Shown piece after piece: positions 1 through 9,286 of a stretch of 64,000 nucleotides of DNA. The notes below the pieces were generated by a model. That model made no database searches, was not told where the DNA came from, and saw nothing but the letters and a program-made list of their open reading frames with translations. This stretch comes from Phreatobacter stygius (GTDB taxonomy: Bacteria; Pseudomonadota; Alphaproteobacteria; Rhizobiales; Phreatobacteraceae), in the NCBI RefSeq assembly GCF_005144885.1, contig NZ_CP039690.1, positions 6,684,873-6,748,872 on the forward strand. The letters run 5' to 3'. The position numbers and the translations under genes are program-made. How positions within the stretch are numbered: position 1 is the stretch's first letter; every line of letters starts with the position of its first letter.

Positions 1-1455
1 GATCCGCGTCTCGTCGCGCCGGCCCGAGACGATTTCCGCCAGCGCCTTGCGCAGCAGGTTGACCGCGACGAGGCTGCGATAACGCGCTGACGCCCGGTGG
101 TCGTCCATCGGCTGGAAATCATCGGCAAGCCGCGATATCGCCGCGTCGCAGGCCGCGCGATCGTCGATATCGAGCCCGGTCAGCGCCGCCTCGACGGTCG
201 CAGCCCGCTTCGGCACACCGGCGAGGCCGCCAAAAGCCACCCGCACCGCCCGAATCCTGCGGCCATCAAGGCTGAGCTTCAGCGCACCCATGACCGAGGA
301 AATGTCCTGGTCGTTGCGCTTGGCGATCTTGAAGGCGCGCAAATGGTCGTCCGGGCCGGGCCGCGGCACCACGACATGGGTGACGATCTCGTCGGCCGCG
401 CGGTCCTGCCGGCCATAGGCCAGGAAGAAATCCTCCAGCGGCAGCGACCGTTCGGCAGCGCCGCGCCTGAGATGCAGCGTCGCGCCGAGCGCGATCAGCA
501 AGGGCGGGCTGTCGCCGATCGGCGAGCCATTGGCGATATTGCCGCCGATCGTGCCGGTGGCGCGAACCTGGACCGATCCGAGCCGGTTGGCCCAGACGGC
601 GACATCCGGGTCGAAGGCGGCAAGCGCCTGCTCGGCCTCGGCATAGGTCACCGCGGCACCGATCGTGAGACCCTCGGCGGCGTCGACGACCTGCCGGAGT
701 TCGGCCACCCGTCCGGTGTGAACAAGCCTTGGCAAGGTCTTGAGTTGCTTGGTGATCCACAGGCCGACATCGGTCGCGCCGCCGACCAGGACAGCGTCGG
801 GGTGACGGGTCATCAGGGCGCAAAGGCCGTCGAGCGACCGGGGCGCGGCAAAAAACGATGCTTCGTCGCCGACCAGCACGTCCCGGTCGTCGGCGAGAGC
901 CGACAGCGCCTGTGCCGTCGCGGCTTCGCGTGCATGAAAGACATCGCCCGCCGGCGCGGCGCAGGCCTCCAGCGCCGCATCGACGATCGGCCGGTAGCCG
1001 GTGCAACGGCAGAGATTGCCGGCGATCCGCGTCAGCACCGCCTCGCGGCCGCCGGTCACCGCGCCGCCGTCCTGGTAGAGCGTGAACAGGCTCATCACGA
1101 AGCCCGGCGTGCAGAAACCGCATTGTGAGCCGTGATGCCTGACCATGGCGTCCTGCACCGGATGCAGCGCACTGCCCTCGGCCAGGTCCTCGACGGTCAC
1201 CACCTCGCAGCCGTCGACCTGGCCGAGCAGCAGGATGCAGGCATTCACCGGCTCATAGACAAGGCGGCCGGCCTTGATGCGGCCGAGCGCCACCGTGCAG
1301 GCGCCGCAGTCGCCTTCGCCGCAGCCTTCCTTGGTTCCGGTCAGGCGCTTCTCGATGCGCAGCCAGTCCAGCAGCGTGGTCATCGGCTGGAACCGGTCGA
1401 TTTCGACGGTCTGGCCCCGATGCAGGAAGCGGAGCGGGCGTGTTGCGCGCGTCAT
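1..1455 (-). CDS. xdhA: Xanthine dehydrogenase small subunit (partial, runs off left edge)
   Basis: Iron-sulfur/FAD subunit of xanthine dehydrogenase, which oxidises hypoxanthine and xanthine to urate and passes electrons from the molybdenum subunit to FAD. The frame is open from ATG at 1455 to base 1 (485 codons). The family is about 490 residues, so only the last few are missing. Visible parts are a plant-type 2Fe-2S ferredoxin domain (KEGCGEGDCGACT, Cys45, 50, 53, then Cys73), a second 2Fe-2S domain (QCGFCTPG and NLCRCTGY) and a CO-dehydrogenase-type FAD domain (GGATDVGLW, TIGGNIANGSPIGD). The start overlaps the uraH stop as ATGA, so the two are translationally coupled. The large subunit is presumably just outside the window. 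Confidence 0.95.
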   Translation of the reverse strand, partial: MTRATRPLRFLHRGQTVEIDRFQPMTTLLDWLRIEKRLTGTKEGCGEGDCGACTVALGRIKAGRLVYEPVNACILLLGQVDGCEVVTVEDLAEGSALHPVQDAMVRHHGSQCGFCTPGFVMSLFTLYQDGGAVTGGREAVLTRIAGNLCRCTGYRPIVDAALEACAAPAGDVFHAREAATAQALSALADDRDVLVGDEASFFAAPRSLDGLCALMTRHPDAVLVGGATDVGLWITKQLKTLPRLVHTGRVAELRQVVDAAEGLTIGAAVTYAEAEQALAAFDPDVAVWANRLGSVQVRATGTIGGNIANGSPIGDSPPLLIALGATLHLRRGAAERSLPLEDFFLAYGRQDRAADEIVTHVVVPRPGPDDHLRAFKIAKRNDQDISSVMGALKLSLDGRRIRAVRVAFGGLAGVPKRAATVEAALTGLDIDDRAACDAAISRLADDFQPMDDHRASARYRSLVAVNLLRKALAEIVSGRRDETRI

Positions 1456-1808
1456 GATCCCCGATAGGTCGAATAGCCATAGGGCGAGAGCAGCAAGGGC
1501 ACGTGGTAATGCTGGTCGAGGGCGGAAACGCCGAACCGCAGTTCGACGACATCCAGGAACGGCGGGTCGGTCAGCGCCACCCCGGCCGACCGGTGATAGG
1601 CCGCGACGTCGAACTCTAGGGCATAAGGCCCGGGCGCGATCGTCTTCGGCGTCAGCAGCGGCGTGTCGGCGCGGCCATCGGCATTGGTCGCGCCCTCGGC
1701 GACCAGGCTGCGGCCGGCGCCGTCGAGCCGGTACAGCCGGTAGCTGATCCCCGCCCCCGGCCGGCCGGCCGCGGTATCGAGAACATGGGTCGTCAGATAT
1801 CCCGGCAT
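1452..1808 (-). CDS. uraH: 5-hydroxyisourate hydrolase (transthyretin-like)
   Basis: Hydrolyses 5-hydroxyisourate, the unstable product of urate oxidation, toward allantoin. The 118-residue protein starts MPGYLTTHVLD, with the conserved His8, and ends in YRGS, the C-terminal tetrapeptide that separates HIU hydrolases from vertebrate transthyretin. The internal HYHVPLLLSP block is also typical. A longer frame upstream (to 2036) has no family similarity. ATG at 1808 has a good AGAGGA ribosome binding site and gives the normal family length. It is the first gene of a uraH-xdhA operon for purine catabolism. Confidence 0.95.
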   Translation of the reverse strand: MPGYLTTHVLDTAAGRPGAGISYRLYRLDGAGRSLVAEGATNADGRADTPLLTPKTIAPGPYALEFDVAAYHRSAGVALTDPPFLDVVELRFGVSALDQHYHVPLLLSPYGYSTYRGS

Positions 1809-1974
1809 GGCATTCCTCTGAGCGCAAAATGTGCCGGAGATCAGGGGCCGCGCAAAGCGGAATCTGTGGCCCGCCCGATCGCCGCCGCGATCTCTCGCCG
1901 CCTCCGGTATGACCCGGAAGCAGCGGCTCCGGCGCCAGCCGCTAGGCTCATGGGCACCGCCACCGATTCGCGCC

Positions 1975-3684
1975 ATGCCCCCCGTCCGTCCGGTCCAACC
2001 GTCTTTTGCCGATCTGTTCACGCCGAAGCTCGTCACGGTGCTGCGCGAGGGCTACGGATCGCGCGACCTGCGCACCGATGCGATCGCCGGGCTGACCGTC
2101 GCGATCGTCGCCCTGCCCTTGTCCATGGCGATTGCCATCGCCTCCGGCGCGACACCCGACAAGGGGCTGATAACAGCCATTATCGGCGGACTGATCATCT
2201 CGGCGCTCGGCGGATCGCGTTTCCAGATCGGCGGGCCGGCCGGCGCCTTCATCCCGCTGGTCGCCAGCACCATCGCGATCCATGGTCATGACGGCCTGGT
2301 CATCGCCACCTTCATGGCCGGGCTCATGCTGATCGCGGTCGGCCTGCTCCGGCTCGGCAATTATATCAAATACATCCCCTATCCGGTCACCGTCGGCTTC
2401 ACCTCCGGCATCGCCGTGATCATTTTTGTCGCTCAGGTCCGCGACCTCCTGGGGCTCGGCCTCGCCGGCCGCGAACCGCCCGAAGTGCTGCACAAGCTGC
2501 CGGTGCTGTGGGCGGCGCTGCCGACCGTCAACGGTTTCGCCATCGGCGTGACGCTGGTCTCGCTCGGACTGATCCTCGGCCTCAGGCGGTTCAGGCCGGC
2601 CTGGCCGGGGTTCCTGATCGCGGTGGTCGCCGGTTCGGTCGCGGCCGCCCTCGCCCATTGGCCGGTCGAAACCATTGGCTCGCGCTTCGGCGCCTTGCCA
2701 TCGGGCATCGCCTGGCACGGCCTGCCCGGCCTGTCGCTTGGCCGCATCCGTGAACTGCTGGTGCCGGCGATCGCCATCGCCTTGCTCGGCGGCATCGAAT
2801 CGCTGCTGTCGGCGGTTGTCGCCGACGGCATGACCGGCCGGCGTCACCGGTCGAATTGTGAACTGGTCGCGCAAGGCATCGCCAACATGGCCTCCGCCCT
2901 GTTCGGCGGCCTGCCGGTGACCGGCACCATCGCGCGCACCGCCACCAATGTCCGCGCCGGCGCGCGCGGTCCGGTTGCCGGCGTGCTGCACGCGGTCTTC
3001 CTGTTCATCGTCCTGGCCTTTGCCGGGGCGCTGATGGCCTATGTGCCGCTGGCGACGCTGGCAGCCGTGCTCGCCGTGGTCGCCTGGAACATGGCCGAGA
3101 AGCGCGAGTTCTGGTCGCTGATGAGAGCATCGCGCGGCGACGCGGTGGTGCTGCTGGCGGCCTTCTTGCTCACCGTCTTCGTCGACCTGACCGCCGGCAT
3201 CGGGGTTGGCATCGTGCTCGGCGCGCTCTTGTTCATGCACCGCATGGCGGAAGCCATCCAGGTCGAGACCGAAATGCCTGTCGTCGACGAAGACGTCGCC
3301 GACAGCAGCCACCGCCATCCGGCCTTCGATCCGGCGATCGCCAGCGACAAGGATATCCTGGTCTACCGACTGAGCGGCGCGTTCTTCTTCGGCGCGGCCG
3401 GCACCGTCGGCGCGGTGTTCGACCGGCTCGGCCGGATGCCGAGGATCTTCGTCCTCGACATGGCGGGCGTACCGTTCCTCGACACGACCGGCGCCTATAC
3501 GCTGGAGACCTTCGCCCACAAGCTGGAGCGCGCCGGCACCACCATGATCATTGCCGGCGCCAACCCCTCGGTCGCCAAGGCGCTCGGCCATTTCGGACTG
3601 CGCGAGCCGCGGATCCTGATGACCGAGACGGTCGAGACCGCGATGGTCGCGGCCGACGCGCGCCTGGCCCTTGGCGAGGCCTAG
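1975..3684 (+). CDS. SulP-family anion permease with STAS domain
   Basis: Inner-membrane SulP/SLC26 anion transporter. SulP members carry sulfate, bicarbonate or dicarboxylates; the substrate here cannot be told. With ATG at 1975 it is 569 residues. It has the signature start of the membrane domain (DAIAGLTVAIVALPLSMAIA), about a dozen hydrophobic segments up to about residue 420, and a C-terminal STAS domain from about residue 450 (FVLDMAGVPFLDTTG core). The open frame extends upstream to 1831, but that part reads like non-coding GC-rich sequence and would start inside the uraH promoter region. It is divergent from uraH and overlaps the next gene tail-to-tail by 4 bases. Confidence 0.9.
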   Translation: MPPVRPVQPSFADLFTPKLVTVLREGYGSRDLRTDAIAGLTVAIVALPLSMAIAIASGATPDKGLITAIIGGLIISALGGSRFQIGGPAGAFIPLVASTIAIHGHDGLVIATFMAGLMLIAVGLLRLGNYIKYIPYPVTVGFTSGIAVIIFVAQVRDLLGLGLAGREPPEVLHKLPVLWAALPTVNGFAIGVTLVSLGLILGLRRFRPAWPGFLIAVVAGSVAAALAHWPVETIGSRFGALPSGIAWHGLPGLSLGRIRELLVPAIAIALLGGIESLLSAVVADGMTGRRHRSNCELVAQGIANMASALFGGLPVTGTIARTATNVRAGARGPVAGVLHAVFLFIVLAFAGALMAYVPLATLAAVLAVVAWNMAEKREFWSLMRASRGDAVVLLAAFLLTVFVDLTAGIGVGIVLGALLFMHRMAEAIQVETEMPVVDEDVADSSHRHPAFDPAIASDKDILVYRLSGAFFFGAAGTVGAVFDRLGRMPRIFVLDMAGVPFLDTTGAYTLETFAHKLERAGTTMIIAGANPSVAKALGHFGLREPRILMTETVETAMVAADARLALGEA

Positions 3685-4487
3685 CGGCTGGAGCTGGCGA
3701 CCACTGCGTTGAATCGCGGGTCATCGGCCGTGGAATTTCCGGCTTTCCTGTCCAAAAAAGCAGCCAGGCCGGCACGCGCTTCATCCGTATTGATTGCGCT
3801 GCAGAAGCTTTCGACCGCATGGCTGATCTCACTCCTGGTATCGGTCGCGCGCATGAACGCGTTGCGTGCAAGCTTCATGATGCCTGGCGGCTTCTCGGCA
3901 AAGGCATGGGCGAGCTCGAGGGCCGCATCGACGACTTTGTCGTCATCGACGACGCGGCTGACCAAGCCAAGGTCACAGGCCTCCTGGGCCGAGAAGGTGC
4001 GGCCGGTGAACAGAAGCTCGAAGGCACGGTGCTTTCCAACGATACGATGAAGATGCCCGAAATGGATCGCCGGGATCAGCCCGACATCGATTTCCGGGTA
4101 ACCAAACGTGGCGCTCTTGCCGGCGATCAGGACGTCGTTCGAGATCGCCAGCGTCATGCCGCCGGCGCGTGCCGCACCGTTGACCGCTGCGATGGACGGC
4201 TTGCCAAGATGGTATTGTGCCTCGGACAGCTCGACGTAATGTTTTCGCAGCAGCGCGTGAATACTCTCGCCGTGGCCACCGCTGATAATATTGATATCCA
4301 GCCCTGCACTGAATCGGCGCGCTATGGCGCTTTCGAGAACGACAGCGCGGACGTCGTCATCGGCGCGCGCCTCGGCCAGGTGAGCGAGCAGATTTTCGAC
4401 CATCGGCAGGCTCAGCGCATTGGCCGGAGCGTGATTGAGAACGATGCGCGCAACGTGGTTTTCGACGCGATATTGGATGTATGACAT
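3681..4487 (-). CDS. Enoyl-CoA hydratase/isomerase family protein
   Basis: Crotonase-fold enzyme of 268 residues acting on an acyl-CoA thioester. The two oxyanion-hole segments are visible (FSAGLDIN near residue 60 and NGAARAGGMTL near 105). So is the acidic residue in YPEIDVGLIP, at the place of the hydratase catalytic glutamate. The other catalytic glutamate of classical hydratases falls in the NGAARAGG block, where alanine or arginine stands, so isomerase, hydrolase or lyase activity is as likely as hydratase. It lies beside a CoA-transferase, a Bug receptor and a LysR regulator on the same strand, which suggests a small acid-degradation locus. It is separated from them by about 390 bases of repeat-bearing intergenic DNA. 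Confidence 0.85.
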   Translation of the reverse strand: MSYIQYRVENHVARIVLNHAPANALSLPMVENLLAHLAEARADDDVRAVVLESAIARRFSAGLDINIISGGHGESIHALLRKHYVELSEAQYHLGKPSIAAVNGAARAGGMTLAISNDVLIAGKSATFGYPEIDVGLIPAIHFGHLHRIVGKHRAFELLFTGRTFSAQEACDLGLVSRVVDDDKVVDAALELAHAFAEKPPGIMKLARNAFMRATDTRSEISHAVESFCSAINTDEARAGLAAFLDRKAGNSTADDPRFNAVVASSSR

Positions 4488-4880
4488 TCAGGCCACCTTG
4501 AATTCGAAATAGGCGCTAGTGCCACTGCACAGTGGTCATGACGGATTGATTGCCGCGAGCCGATCAATGCTCGGATGCCGGGGACAGGCCCGGGCAAGAC
4601 GATGTGTTGACGTCACGGTGTGCTGGGCCACGGCGCGGATCCTGCGCCCGGTCGATCCAGTGCCCGCGCACCCGAGGACAATTCTCGTCTTGGCCGGGCT
4701 TGTCCCGGCCATCCACGACTTGATTGCCGCGAGCGGATGAATGCGTGGATGCCCGGGACAAGCCCGGGCAAGACGACGTGGTGCCAGCATGAGGAAGCGG
4801 TGCCAAGCCGCCATTGCGCCGCTGTCTCCATCAGCGCTGCGCCTATCCAGTCAAGGAGCCATACTCACCGAGCAGCGGTG
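4488..4880. repeat. Intergenic region with three copies of a palindromic repeat
   Basis: No gene is seen here. The stretch holds three copies of a unit built around GGGACAAGCCCGGGCAAGACG: a direct copy at about 4545-4606, an inverted copy at about 4686-4718 (CGTCTTGGCCGGGCTTGTCC) and a direct copy at about 4720-4778. Copies one and three are preceded by GATTGCCGCGAGC. Each unit is itself a GC-rich stem (GCCCGGGACAAGCCCGGGC). The second and third copies face each other and could form a long hairpin. This looks like the dispersed extragenic palindromes common in Hyphomicrobiales. Short frames across it are repeat translations, not genes. Confidence 0.8.
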
Positions 4881-5861
4881 CTAGGTCGCCGGGCCGAGAC
4901 CGATCTGCCGTGCGACGTTCATCCACGTGTCGGTCGCACGTTCCAGGAATCGTGGGAGTTCGGCGCGCGGCACGACAAGAGCATCCGCGCCGCGGAGCCT
5001 CAACGCGTCCGCATAGTCCGCCCCGCTCGCGATAGGGTCGAAAGCGTCCTGCAATCGCGCCAGGACGTCAGCTGGAATTTTGGCGGGCGCCATCAATGAA
5101 AACCCGAAATCCAGGTCGAAGCCATCGAAGCCTGCTTCTTTCATCGTCGGAATCTCGGGAAGCACGGAAGAACGAGATGCCGACGTCACGGCGAGCCCGC
5201 GGATGGTGCCCGCGCGGATCTGCTCCGCCGATGTCGTGATGTTGTCGAACAGAAAATCCAGCTGTCCGGAGAGAATGTCGGTGAGGGCCGGAGCGCTCCC
5301 GCGATAGGCAACCGGAACGGCTTCGAACGCGGCCTTCTTCTGAAAGAGCAGGCTCAGGATGTGGGGCGAGGTGCCGTGTCCGAATGTCCCGAAGCTCAAT
5401 CCCCTGGGCTGCCTGCGGCCAAGCTCGGCCAGTTCCTGAACCGTCTTGATATCGTGCTTCTTCGGCTGAACCACGAGGACGTTCGGCAGGGCTGCGGTGG
5501 TTCCGACCGGAACGAAGTCGTTCAGAGGCCGAAGCCTGGACGCTGGCATGAGAATCGGATTGAGCGCCTGCGTCGCAATGGTGGTGTGAAGCAGCGTGTA
5601 ACCGTCGGGGTCCGCGTCGGCGACGGCTTGTGCTCCGATGTTGCCGGTTGCCCCGGCCCGGTTCTCGACAAAGACCTGCTGTCCAAGCGGTTCGCTCAGG
5701 GCTCTTGCAACAAGGCGAGCAACGAAGTCCGTCGGCCCTCCGGGAGCAAACGGGACAACGATCTTGATCGGCCGGGTCGGCCAATCAGCCGATGCGCGAG
5801 CGCGCGTCGCCATCAAGGACAGTCCACCAGCCACGACGCCGCGCCTTGAAATTCCTGTCAT
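4881..5861 (-). CDS. Tripartite tricarboxylate transporter substrate-binding protein (Bug/TctC family)
   Basis: Periplasmic receptor of the Bug family, binding a carboxylate or related small molecule for a TctAB-type transporter. The chosen ATG at 5861 (326 residues) overlaps the stop of the upstream CoA-transferase gene as ATGA, and gives a signal peptide with a twin-arginine-like start (SRRGVVAGG) ending near ARASA. Typical blocks are WPTRPIKIVVPFAPGG at the mature N-terminus, ENRAGATGNIGA and GYTLL. No TctA or TctB membrane partner is encoded nearby, which is common for this large family. Together with the CoA-transferase it suggests uptake and activation of an organic acid. Confidence 0.9.
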   Translation of the reverse strand: MTGISRRGVVAGGLSLMATRARASADWPTRPIKIVVPFAPGGPTDFVARLVARALSEPLGQQVFVENRAGATGNIGAQAVADADPDGYTLLHTTIATQALNPILMPASRLRPLNDFVPVGTTAALPNVLVVQPKKHDIKTVQELAELGRRQPRGLSFGTFGHGTSPHILSLLFQKKAAFEAVPVAYRGSAPALTDILSGQLDFLFDNITTSAEQIRAGTIRGLAVTSASRSSVLPEIPTMKEAGFDGFDLDFGFSLMAPAKIPADVLARLQDAFDPIASGADYADALRLRGADALVVPRAELPRFLERATDTWMNVARQIGLGPAT

Positions 5862-7051
5862 TTGCTTGTCTCGTTTCCGGCAAGTGTTTTGGGCTGCGTT
5901 CGCCCGCATCGCTGGTCAGTCTTCAGCGCTTGCAGCACGTCGGCCGTGTCCGCACCGAGCTCGAGACGCCGCCGCCGCGGCGCAGGCCGTTTCCCATTGA
6001 TCGATAGCGGTAGCCCGACAAGCTTGATGGTCTCGCTGTCGGGAGTGTCCTGCATGATCTCCAGCGAAAGCGTTTGCGGGTGCGCCAGGGCTTCCGGGAT
6101 CTCCATGATCGGCGCGCAAGGAATTCCCTTCGCCTCGAAGAGCGAAATCCATTCGTCGCGGGGCCTCTGTGCCAGGGCGCCAGCGATCAGGTTTTCGAGC
6201 GCCGTGCGGGCCCGCACACGTCCGTCATTCCTGGCGAAACGATCGTCCTGAGCCCATTGCGGATTGCCAAGGGCCTCGGCCAATCGCGCAAACAATCGAT
6301 CGTTGCCCGCGGCGACGATCAACGGGCCGGTTGCGGTCGGAAATGCGCCGTAGGGCACAACCGACGGATGACCGGAGCCCATGCGCTCGGGCCGAGCCCC
6401 CGATGCGAGATGATTGGCGATCGGGATCCCTGCCCAGCAGAGCGCGGTTTCGAACAGCGAGGTTTGCAGCAGGCAGCCTTCTCCGGTCCTGGCGCGATTG
6501 TTCAGCGCTGCCAATATCCCGATCGCGGCCCACATGCCGGCGCCCAGGTCGTTGATCGAAGGGCCGGTTCGAACCGGCATCCCGCCTGGCTCTCCCGTGA
6601 TGCTCATGACGCCGCTGAAGGCTTGAACAAGGAGTTCGTAGCCGGGCCGCTTGTTGAGCGGTCCCTTATGACCGAAGGCACCGATATCCGCGTAAACCAG
6701 GCTTGGATATTTCTCGCGCAAGGCCTTGGCGCCAAGGCCGAGCGCCTCGGCTGCTCCCGGCCTCAGGTTGTGAACGAAGACGTCGGCCGTGCCGATCAGC
6801 GCGACAATGCTTTGAAGACCCTGGGGCGTTTTGAGATCGAGCACCACACTGCGCTTGTTGCGGTTCATCTGGTGAAACAGCGCTGCGTCGCCTTCCCAAT
6901 AGGGCGGGCCCCAACCGCGCGCATCGTCGCCCCCCTTGGGCTTCTCCACCTTGATGACATCGGCTCCGAGATCACCAAGGATCTCCGCGGCAAAGGGCGC
7001 CGCAAGAATTTGGCCGAGCTCAACCACTCGGACGCCACTTAACAAAGCCAT
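5858..7051 (-). CDS. CaiB/BaiF family (class III) CoA-transferase
   Basis: Family III CoA-transferase that moves CoA between carboxylic acids. From ATG at 7051 (MALLSGVRVVELG) it is 397 residues, the usual size; an ATG 36 bases upstream (7087) is also possible. Recognisable parts are the N-terminal RVVELGQILAAPFA segment, DLGADVIKVE, NRNKRSVVLDLK, and GPSINDLGAGMWA, whose aspartate matches the family nucleophile that forms the CoA-ester intermediate. It is coupled by ATGA to the downstream Bug receptor gene and transcribed away from a same-strand LysR gene. The substrate is unknown. Confidence 0.9.
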   Translation of the reverse strand: MALLSGVRVVELGQILAAPFAAEILGDLGADVIKVEKPKGGDDARGWGPPYWEGDAALFHQMNRNKRSVVLDLKTPQGLQSIVALIGTADVFVHNLRPGAAEALGLGAKALREKYPSLVYADIGAFGHKGPLNKRPGYELLVQAFSGVMSITGEPGGMPVRTGPSINDLGAGMWAAIGILAALNNRARTGEGCLLQTSLFETALCWAGIPIANHLASGARPERMGSGHPSVVPYGAFPTATGPLIVAAGNDRLFARLAEALGNPQWAQDDRFARNDGRVRARTALENLIAGALAQRPRDEWISLFEAKGIPCAPIMEIPEALAHPQTLSLEIMQDTPDSETIKLVGLPLSINGKRPAPRRRRLELGADTADVLQALKTDQRCGRTQPKTLAGNETSK

Positions 7052-7147
7052 CGCTAACTCTGGTCGAAGGAGAGGAGCGCTGGACATCCAGCCATCAACT
7101 CGTATCCGAGGGCGGCCTGGCTGGATAAGACAGAGTCGATCTGGGAG

Positions 7148-8095
7148 TCATACCGCTTTGTTATGGCTACCCACGAAACGTCCAGGCCACCGTTTTTCAT
7201 CGACCAGGTGCCGCGCCGTCGCGATGAGCAGCGCCTCGACCGCGACGGTGGCCCGCGTCGGAGGAATTTCGCTGGATCGGCATAAGATGACGCGTCGGGA
7301 AATGACGGGCTCGATGATGCGCCTCGCGCCCAGGCTGCCATCGGCGAGCTCGGCCTGGACCGAGGCTTGCGTCAGGATCGTATGCCCGACCTCCGCAGCG
7401 ACGAAATCCTTCAGCTGAGGCACCGCGTCGACCTCGCCAACGACATCAAGGGAAAGCCGGTTCTTCCTTGCATAGCCGTCGATCAGCTCGCGCAAGCTGT
7501 GGGGGCGACCAGGCAGGATCAGCGGCAGCTTTGCGACGTCGTCGAGCGTGACGTTTGGTTGGCGTTTGTTGCCGCGTTTATCGGCCGGGCTGATCAGATA
7601 GAGGTCCTCTTCGACCAGCGGCTCTTCGTGAATGGCCGGATCCTTCTGCGCTCTGAAGGTGATGCCGAGATCAATCTGGCGCTGTCGCAGCAGGGTTGGG
7701 ACATGACCCGTATTGCTTTCGCTGAAGCGCAGCGAGACGCGGGGAAGCTCTGACGCCACGCGCCGGAAGACCGGCAGCGCGAGCACTTTTGCGATGGACT
7801 GCGTCATCGACAGAACCACGTCGCCGACAGCCGATGCCGCGTGACCCCTCACCTCTTCTCGCGCCAAGTCGACTTTGGCCAGAATGTCCCGTGCGTGCTG
7901 ATAGAGACGTGCCCCGCTCTCGGTTGTTGTCACGCCGCGCGCGGTGCGATGCAGCAATTCCGTATCGAGTTCCTGCTCGAGGTTGAGGATGTGAAGGCTC
8001 AATGCCGGTTGGGCAACCCGCAGGCGCAATGCGGCCCGAGAAATCGAACCTTCCTCAACCACCGCGGCGAAATAGGTGAGGGTTCGCAAGTTCAT
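7148..8095 (-). CDS. LysR-family transcriptional regulator
   Basis: LysR-type regulator of 315 residues. The N-terminal winged helix-turn-helix is clear (TYFAAVVEEGSISRAALRLR, then QPALS and LEQELDTELLHRTARG), followed by a substrate-binding-protein-like sensor domain. ATG at 8095 was preferred over a TTG two codons upstream. It lies just upstream of the CoA-transferase/Bug pair on the same strand with about 96 bases between them, so it probably controls those genes. The CoA ester or acid may be the inducer, but this is inference from position only. Confidence 0.9.
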   Translation of the reverse strand: MNLRTLTYFAAVVEEGSISRAALRLRVAQPALSLHILNLEQELDTELLHRTARGVTTTESGARLYQHARDILAKVDLAREEVRGHAASAVGDVVLSMTQSIAKVLALPVFRRVASELPRVSLRFSESNTGHVPTLLRQRQIDLGITFRAQKDPAIHEEPLVEEDLYLISPADKRGNKRQPNVTLDDVAKLPLILPGRPHSLRELIDGYARKNRLSLDVVGEVDAVPQLKDFVAAEVGHTILTQASVQAELADGSLGARRIIEPVISRRVILCRSSEIPPTRATVAVEALLIATARHLVDEKRWPGRFVGSHNKAV

Positions 8096-8268
8096 CGACA
8101 AAGAATTGGCCTGCCCCTCAACGCGGTGCCCAGGGCCGGTTCGGAACCTGGCCGCTGGTGGCCAGCGTTTGCGCCGGCCGGAACGAAGCCTAGGCGGCTG
8201 CGGAGGCTGGCGGCAAGGCGGATATGCTCAGGCGAGCCGCGCGCGACCGATGGCCGGCCTTGCGGCCT

Positions 8269-9201
8269 TTAGCTTTTAACGGCAATCGCCGATGACATAT
8301 CCATCGCCGCCGCGACAATGGCGCGTCTCAACCAGATGTGCCTGGGCGCGTCTTGCTGGCGCGCGTGCCAGGCGAGGCTCATCGTGAAACTGCCAAGATC
8401 GAGCGGCGGCGGCAACGATACGAAGCGCCTCATGTCGGCGGCCGCTCGTGCCAGGCTCGACGGCAGGGTCATGATCAGGTCGGAGCGAGCGGCGATCTCG
8501 ACGGCCGCGAAGAAGTTCGGCACGCGCAGCTTCACCCGTCGCGTTCGCCCCATCCGCGCAAGCACCTCATCGACCGGTGCAGGCCCGACGCCGGTGACGC
8601 TCACCACGATATGCTCAAGCGCCAGAAAGCGGTCGAGCGTGAGTTTTCCGGCGAGCGCGGGGTGATGCGCCCGCATCAGCGTCACCAGTTCTTCGTCATA
8701 AAGGCGGCGGCGCTGGATGCCGGCCGGCGCCTCGTCGATCAGCGCCACCATCGCGTCCGCGGCACCCTGCTCCAGCGCTTCGATCCCGTTCGTGCCCGGC
8801 GCGACAATATCGAGATCGAGGGACGGTGCCTCGCGGGCGAGGCGGGCGAGCAGATGCGGCGTGAGCACGGCGGCCTGGAGATCGGGCATGAGAAGCCGGA
8901 TTCGACCCGTCGCCGTCGCGGGATCGAACGCGTTCGCCTCCAATATTTCTCCAACCCCTGCCAATATCCTGCGCAGCACCGGGCGCACCTCTTCGGCACG
9001 GGCGCTGAGGATGTAGCCGCCCGGCCCATCGACCAGCAGCGCGTCCGAAAACAGCGCGCGCAATCGCCCGAGCGCTCGGCTGGCGGCCGGCTGGCTCATG
9101 CCGAGCCGCAGGGCGGCCCGCGTGACGTTCTTCTCGTCCAGCAGCGCCTCGAGCGCCACCAGCAGGTTGAGATCGATCCGGCGTAAATCCACTTCGCGCA
9201 T
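8269..9201 (-). CDS. LysR-family transcriptional regulator (NodD-like subgroup)
   Basis: LysR regulator of 310 residues. MREVDLRRIDLNLLVALEAL is the typical start of the NodD/SyrM-like subgroup; the HTH follows (NVTRAALRLGMSQPAASRAL, GRLRALFSDALLVDG). The longer frame up to 9498 runs antisense through the next gene and is rejected in favour of ATG at 9201. It is divergent from the NmrA-like gene at 9287 with an 85-base gap that should hold the shared operator. That gap contains GTCATGCATTGGACGCATGG and ATCGGTTCCGCTATCGAG, either of which could be a LysR site. Confidence 0.9.
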   Translation of the reverse strand: MREVDLRRIDLNLLVALEALLDEKNVTRAALRLGMSQPAASRALGRLRALFSDALLVDGPGGYILSARAEEVRPVLRRILAGVGEILEANAFDPATATGRIRLLMPDLQAAVLTPHLLARLAREAPSLDLDIVAPGTNGIEALEQGAADAMVALIDEAPAGIQRRRLYDEELVTLMRAHHPALAGKLTLDRFLALEHIVVSVTGVGPAPVDEVLARMGRTRRVKLRVPNFFAAVEIAARSDLIMTLPSSLARAAADMRRFVSLPPPLDLGSFTMSLAWHARQQDAPRHIWLRRAIVAAAMDMSSAIAVKS

Positions 9202-9286
9202 GCTGACTATATACGTCATGCATTGGACGCATGGAAATCCCGCGCCTATCGGTTCCGCTATCGAGCGAACTGACGGAGTGACCATC

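Noticed and set aside
1948-3591. 547-codon open frame antisense to the SulP gene
   Set aside because: Composition is dominated by Arg, Gly, Asp, Gln and His, as expected for the antisense of a GC-rich membrane-protein gene. The plus-strand frame has clear family motifs.
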